From: Candidatus Obscuribacterales bacterium
GTDB taxonomy: Bacteria > Cyanobacteriota > Vampirovibrionia > Obscuribacterales > Obscuribacteraceae
DNA length: 64,000 nucleotides
Direction of reading: 5' to 3'
Assembly (NCBI GenBank): GCA_019750335.1
Contig: JAIEOQ010000004.1
Coordinates: 397,112 to 461,111, forward strand
This document shows positions 62,530 to 64,000 of this stretch, piece after piece. Position numbers and translations under genes: made by a program. The notes under the pieces were generated by a model. The model was not told where the DNA came from. It was given only the letters and a program-made list of their open reading frames with translations, and did not search any database. Numbering within the stretch: position 1 is the stretch's first letter; every line of letters begins with the position of its first letter.

Positions 62530-64000
62530 ATGGCAGGCAGACCTAGAGCGTCCGATGCTTCGGACGACCAACAGCAGCGCTACGAAGAAAACCCAAGTCA
62601 AAACTTGGGCGGTCAGTGCTGGAGTAATCCAACCGAATTTCGTGGCTGTTCGCCTCAGCGTGGTTGTTCAACACCGGAACCCTATGCTTATACCAATGGT
62701 GGTATCTGCAACGATGGCAGCTGCATCAATATGCCGCCTGTGTTTTCTGATGGTCGCGGGGGAAATGGTGGACCAGCTAAATCAACCGGTGAATTACCGG
62801 CAGGGGTTTATAACGAAGATAGCGCTTTAAATGCTGTCCATGAGGCTCGTTCAGCCAACAAGCCGGTTGTTTCATTTGTTGTTGGCAAGGACGGTTTGGA
62901 TGCCAAAACTAAAGCAACTATGGATGCACTTAAAAATGATGTATCTTTTGTGGCAATCGATCATGATTATGCCAATTGGTTAAAAAGTGCCAACGGTAAT
63001 GGCGGACTGGAGCACAGACATTTCTGGGCTTTATCCAATTTATCCGGTGCTGCCGGCGATACTAATCGTATTCGTCCGAATACGGTCGGTGTGTACGATC
63101 CAAAAAATTTCAACGATGGGCAACCGCAGCGTGGTCTAAATCCAAAAGCAACAGCAGCTTATGACCAAACATTCGATTTGACTAAATTCTTAGGCGATCA
63201 TCAAATTGTTTCGCCGGAAAAATTAGCCAGCATCGGCAGCGCATCTCCTGCCAAACCAAATGACGAAGCAAAACCAAGAGCCGAAAAACAGGCTGATAAA
63301 GCTGAGCCGTTGACTGACAAAGTTCAACCCTCTGTATATGCTGATTATGCAAGTGTTCCGCAGTTTACCGAAAATAATGTTCTTGCTGCGGCTCGTCAAT
63401 CGCAAGCAGCAAACAATCCGCTTCTTTCTTATGTAAAAGGCGACGGGCAAACCAACCCGAACGTTGCTAAGGCCTTAGATTATTTGCAACAAAAGGGTTT
63501 GGCTACAACTGTTCAAGTTGACGCTGCCCGCGCTCAACAAATGATGTATCAAGGCTTGGAGTCTAAGCAGTTTTATGCTCTCAACAGTGCTGCCAATATA
63601 AACAGCCAAACTTTTGGCAAGTCTGTTTTGAATTCTTTTAACGGACAGCATGTTGCCGAGCAAGCAGCTCGTAACGCAAAATCTCAAGCTTACAGAAGCG
63701 TCGATGCAAACTCGCCTGACGCTGTCATGGATTTCTTTAAGCAAAGCAATGTCACTATGAAGCCGGAAGACGAAGCGGCAGTTAGCGCTATTCTGCGCGG
63801 ACAGCCGATACCGGAAGCGAAAGCCGCGACAGAAGTAAAACCAGAAGCTGAGCCTAAAGAAGAGAAACCGGTTGATGAGAAAGCAGCCGCCGATGCAAAG
63901 GCAGCTGACGAGAAGAGAATAGCTGATGAGAAAGCAGCCGCCGATGCAAAGGCAGCTGACGAGAAGAGAATAGCTGATGAGAAAGCAGCCGCCGATGCAA
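62530..64000 (+). CDS. Large repeat-containing protein of unknown function (3' end outside window)
   Basis: Frame open from ATG at 62530 to the window end (490+ codons). N-terminal ~80 residues are Asn/Gly/Cys-rich (CWSNPTEFRGCSPQRGC, TNGGICNDGSCINMPP) without a signal peptide. Two related thioredoxin-like segments follow (SALNAVHEARSANKPVVSFV near residue 95; NVLAAARQSQAANNPLLSYV near 290), then a region of charged Ala/Glu/Lys and the start of 17-residue tandem repeats. GAGG lies eleven bases before the ATG. Adhesin-like or scaffold role possible. Confidence 0.72.
   Translation, partial: MAGRPRASDASDDQQQRYEENPSQNLGGQCWSNPTEFRGCSPQRGCSTPEPYAYTNGGICNDGSCINMPPVFSDGRGGNGGPAKSTGELPAGVYNEDSALNAVHEARSANKPVVSFVVGKDGLDAKTKATMDALKNDVSFVAIDHDYANWLKSANGNGGLEHRHFWALSNLSGAAGDTNRIRPNTVGVYDPKNFNDGQPQRGLNPKATAAYDQTFDLTKFLGDHQIVSPEKLASIGSASPAKPNDEAKPRAEKQADKAEPLTDKVQPSVYADYASVPQFTENNVLAAARQSQAANNPLLSYVKGDGQTNPNVAKALDYLQQKGLATTVQVDAARAQQMMYQGLESKQFYALNSAANINSQTFGKSVLNSFNGQHVAEQAARNAKSQAYRSVDANSPDAVMDFFKQSNVTMKPEDEAAVSAILRGQPIPEAKAATEVKPEAEPKEEKPVDEKAAADAKAADEKRIADEKAAADAKAADEKRIADEKAAADA
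63871..64000 (+). repeat. 51-bp tandem repeat encoding ADEKAAADAKAADEKRI
   Basis: Units at 63871-63921, 63922-63972 and a partial one to 64000 are almost identical (one base differs in the first). The 17-residue unit gives a charged Ala-rich alpha-helix/coiled coil like the TolA stalk. Copy number is unknown because the window ends. Confidence 0.9.

Overview
The window reads as chromosome of a diderm bacterium of roughly 45-50% GC with many secreted proteins of unknown family. Diderm is inferred from two RND-type efflux pumps, a membrane-fusion protein, a lipoprotein and many Sec signal peptides. Leucine-rich-repeat-variant proteins, Gly/Tyr-rich secreted proteins and the tRNA-Leu sequences suggest a non-photosynthetic cyanobacterial relative (Melainabacteria/Obscuribacterales-like). 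That placement is inference only and no rRNA is present to test it.

Left flank (1-10436): the end of an RND pump gene converges on an MDR oxidoreductase. Then come a candidate small RNA with a strong terminator, a degenerate GGDEF protein, a SulP-STAS-carbonic-anhydrase fusion, a YheT-like hydrolase, a lipoprotein preceded by a 33-codon membrane ORF, two further tiny membrane ORFs, a DUF1444-like protein and three tRNA genes (Arg-TCT, Lys-CTT, Leu-TAG).

Island (10437-40918): tRNA-Leu(TAG) is the attachment site of a 30.4-kb integrative element. It is bounded by 51-bp direct repeats of the tRNA 3' half and carries a tyrosine integrase at its right end, with repeated arm-like sites at both ends. 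From left to right it carries a DEAH helicase; a five-gene putative DNA-modification/defence operon (SNF2 helicase-DUF3883, DUF1156 methyltransferase, DUF499 ATPase, PD-(D/E)xK-like protein, unknown protein); an ECF-like sigma factor; SSB; a P-loop kinase-like ATPase; a single-subunit T7-type RNA polymerase with all four key catalytic residues; and an excisionase-like protein. These are followed by a structured oriT-like region, MobC-like protein, HUH relaxase, a coupling protein without membrane segments overlapping a small membrane protein, a Fic protein behind four 24-bp iterons, Vsr and a zinc-ribbon protein. The element looks mobilizable: it has relaxase and coupling protein but no mating-pair genes. 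A phage-type RNA polymerase on such an element is the most striking observation.

Right flank (40919-64000): a GNAT gene with an apparent CTG start, secreted esterase, metallo-beta-lactamase-fold and TPR proteins, a small heat-shock protein with an export-type N-terminus, LRV proteins, and a TetR regulon. Four near-identical 16-bp palindromes lie upstream of tetR, an LRV(-SDR) unit, an HlyD-type fusion protein and an RND pump; at three of them the palindrome occupies the spacer between -35 and -10. Last come a divergent restriction-modification-like pair (HaeIII-like endonuclease with a D12-class adenine methyltransferase) and a large repeat-containing ORF that runs off the window.
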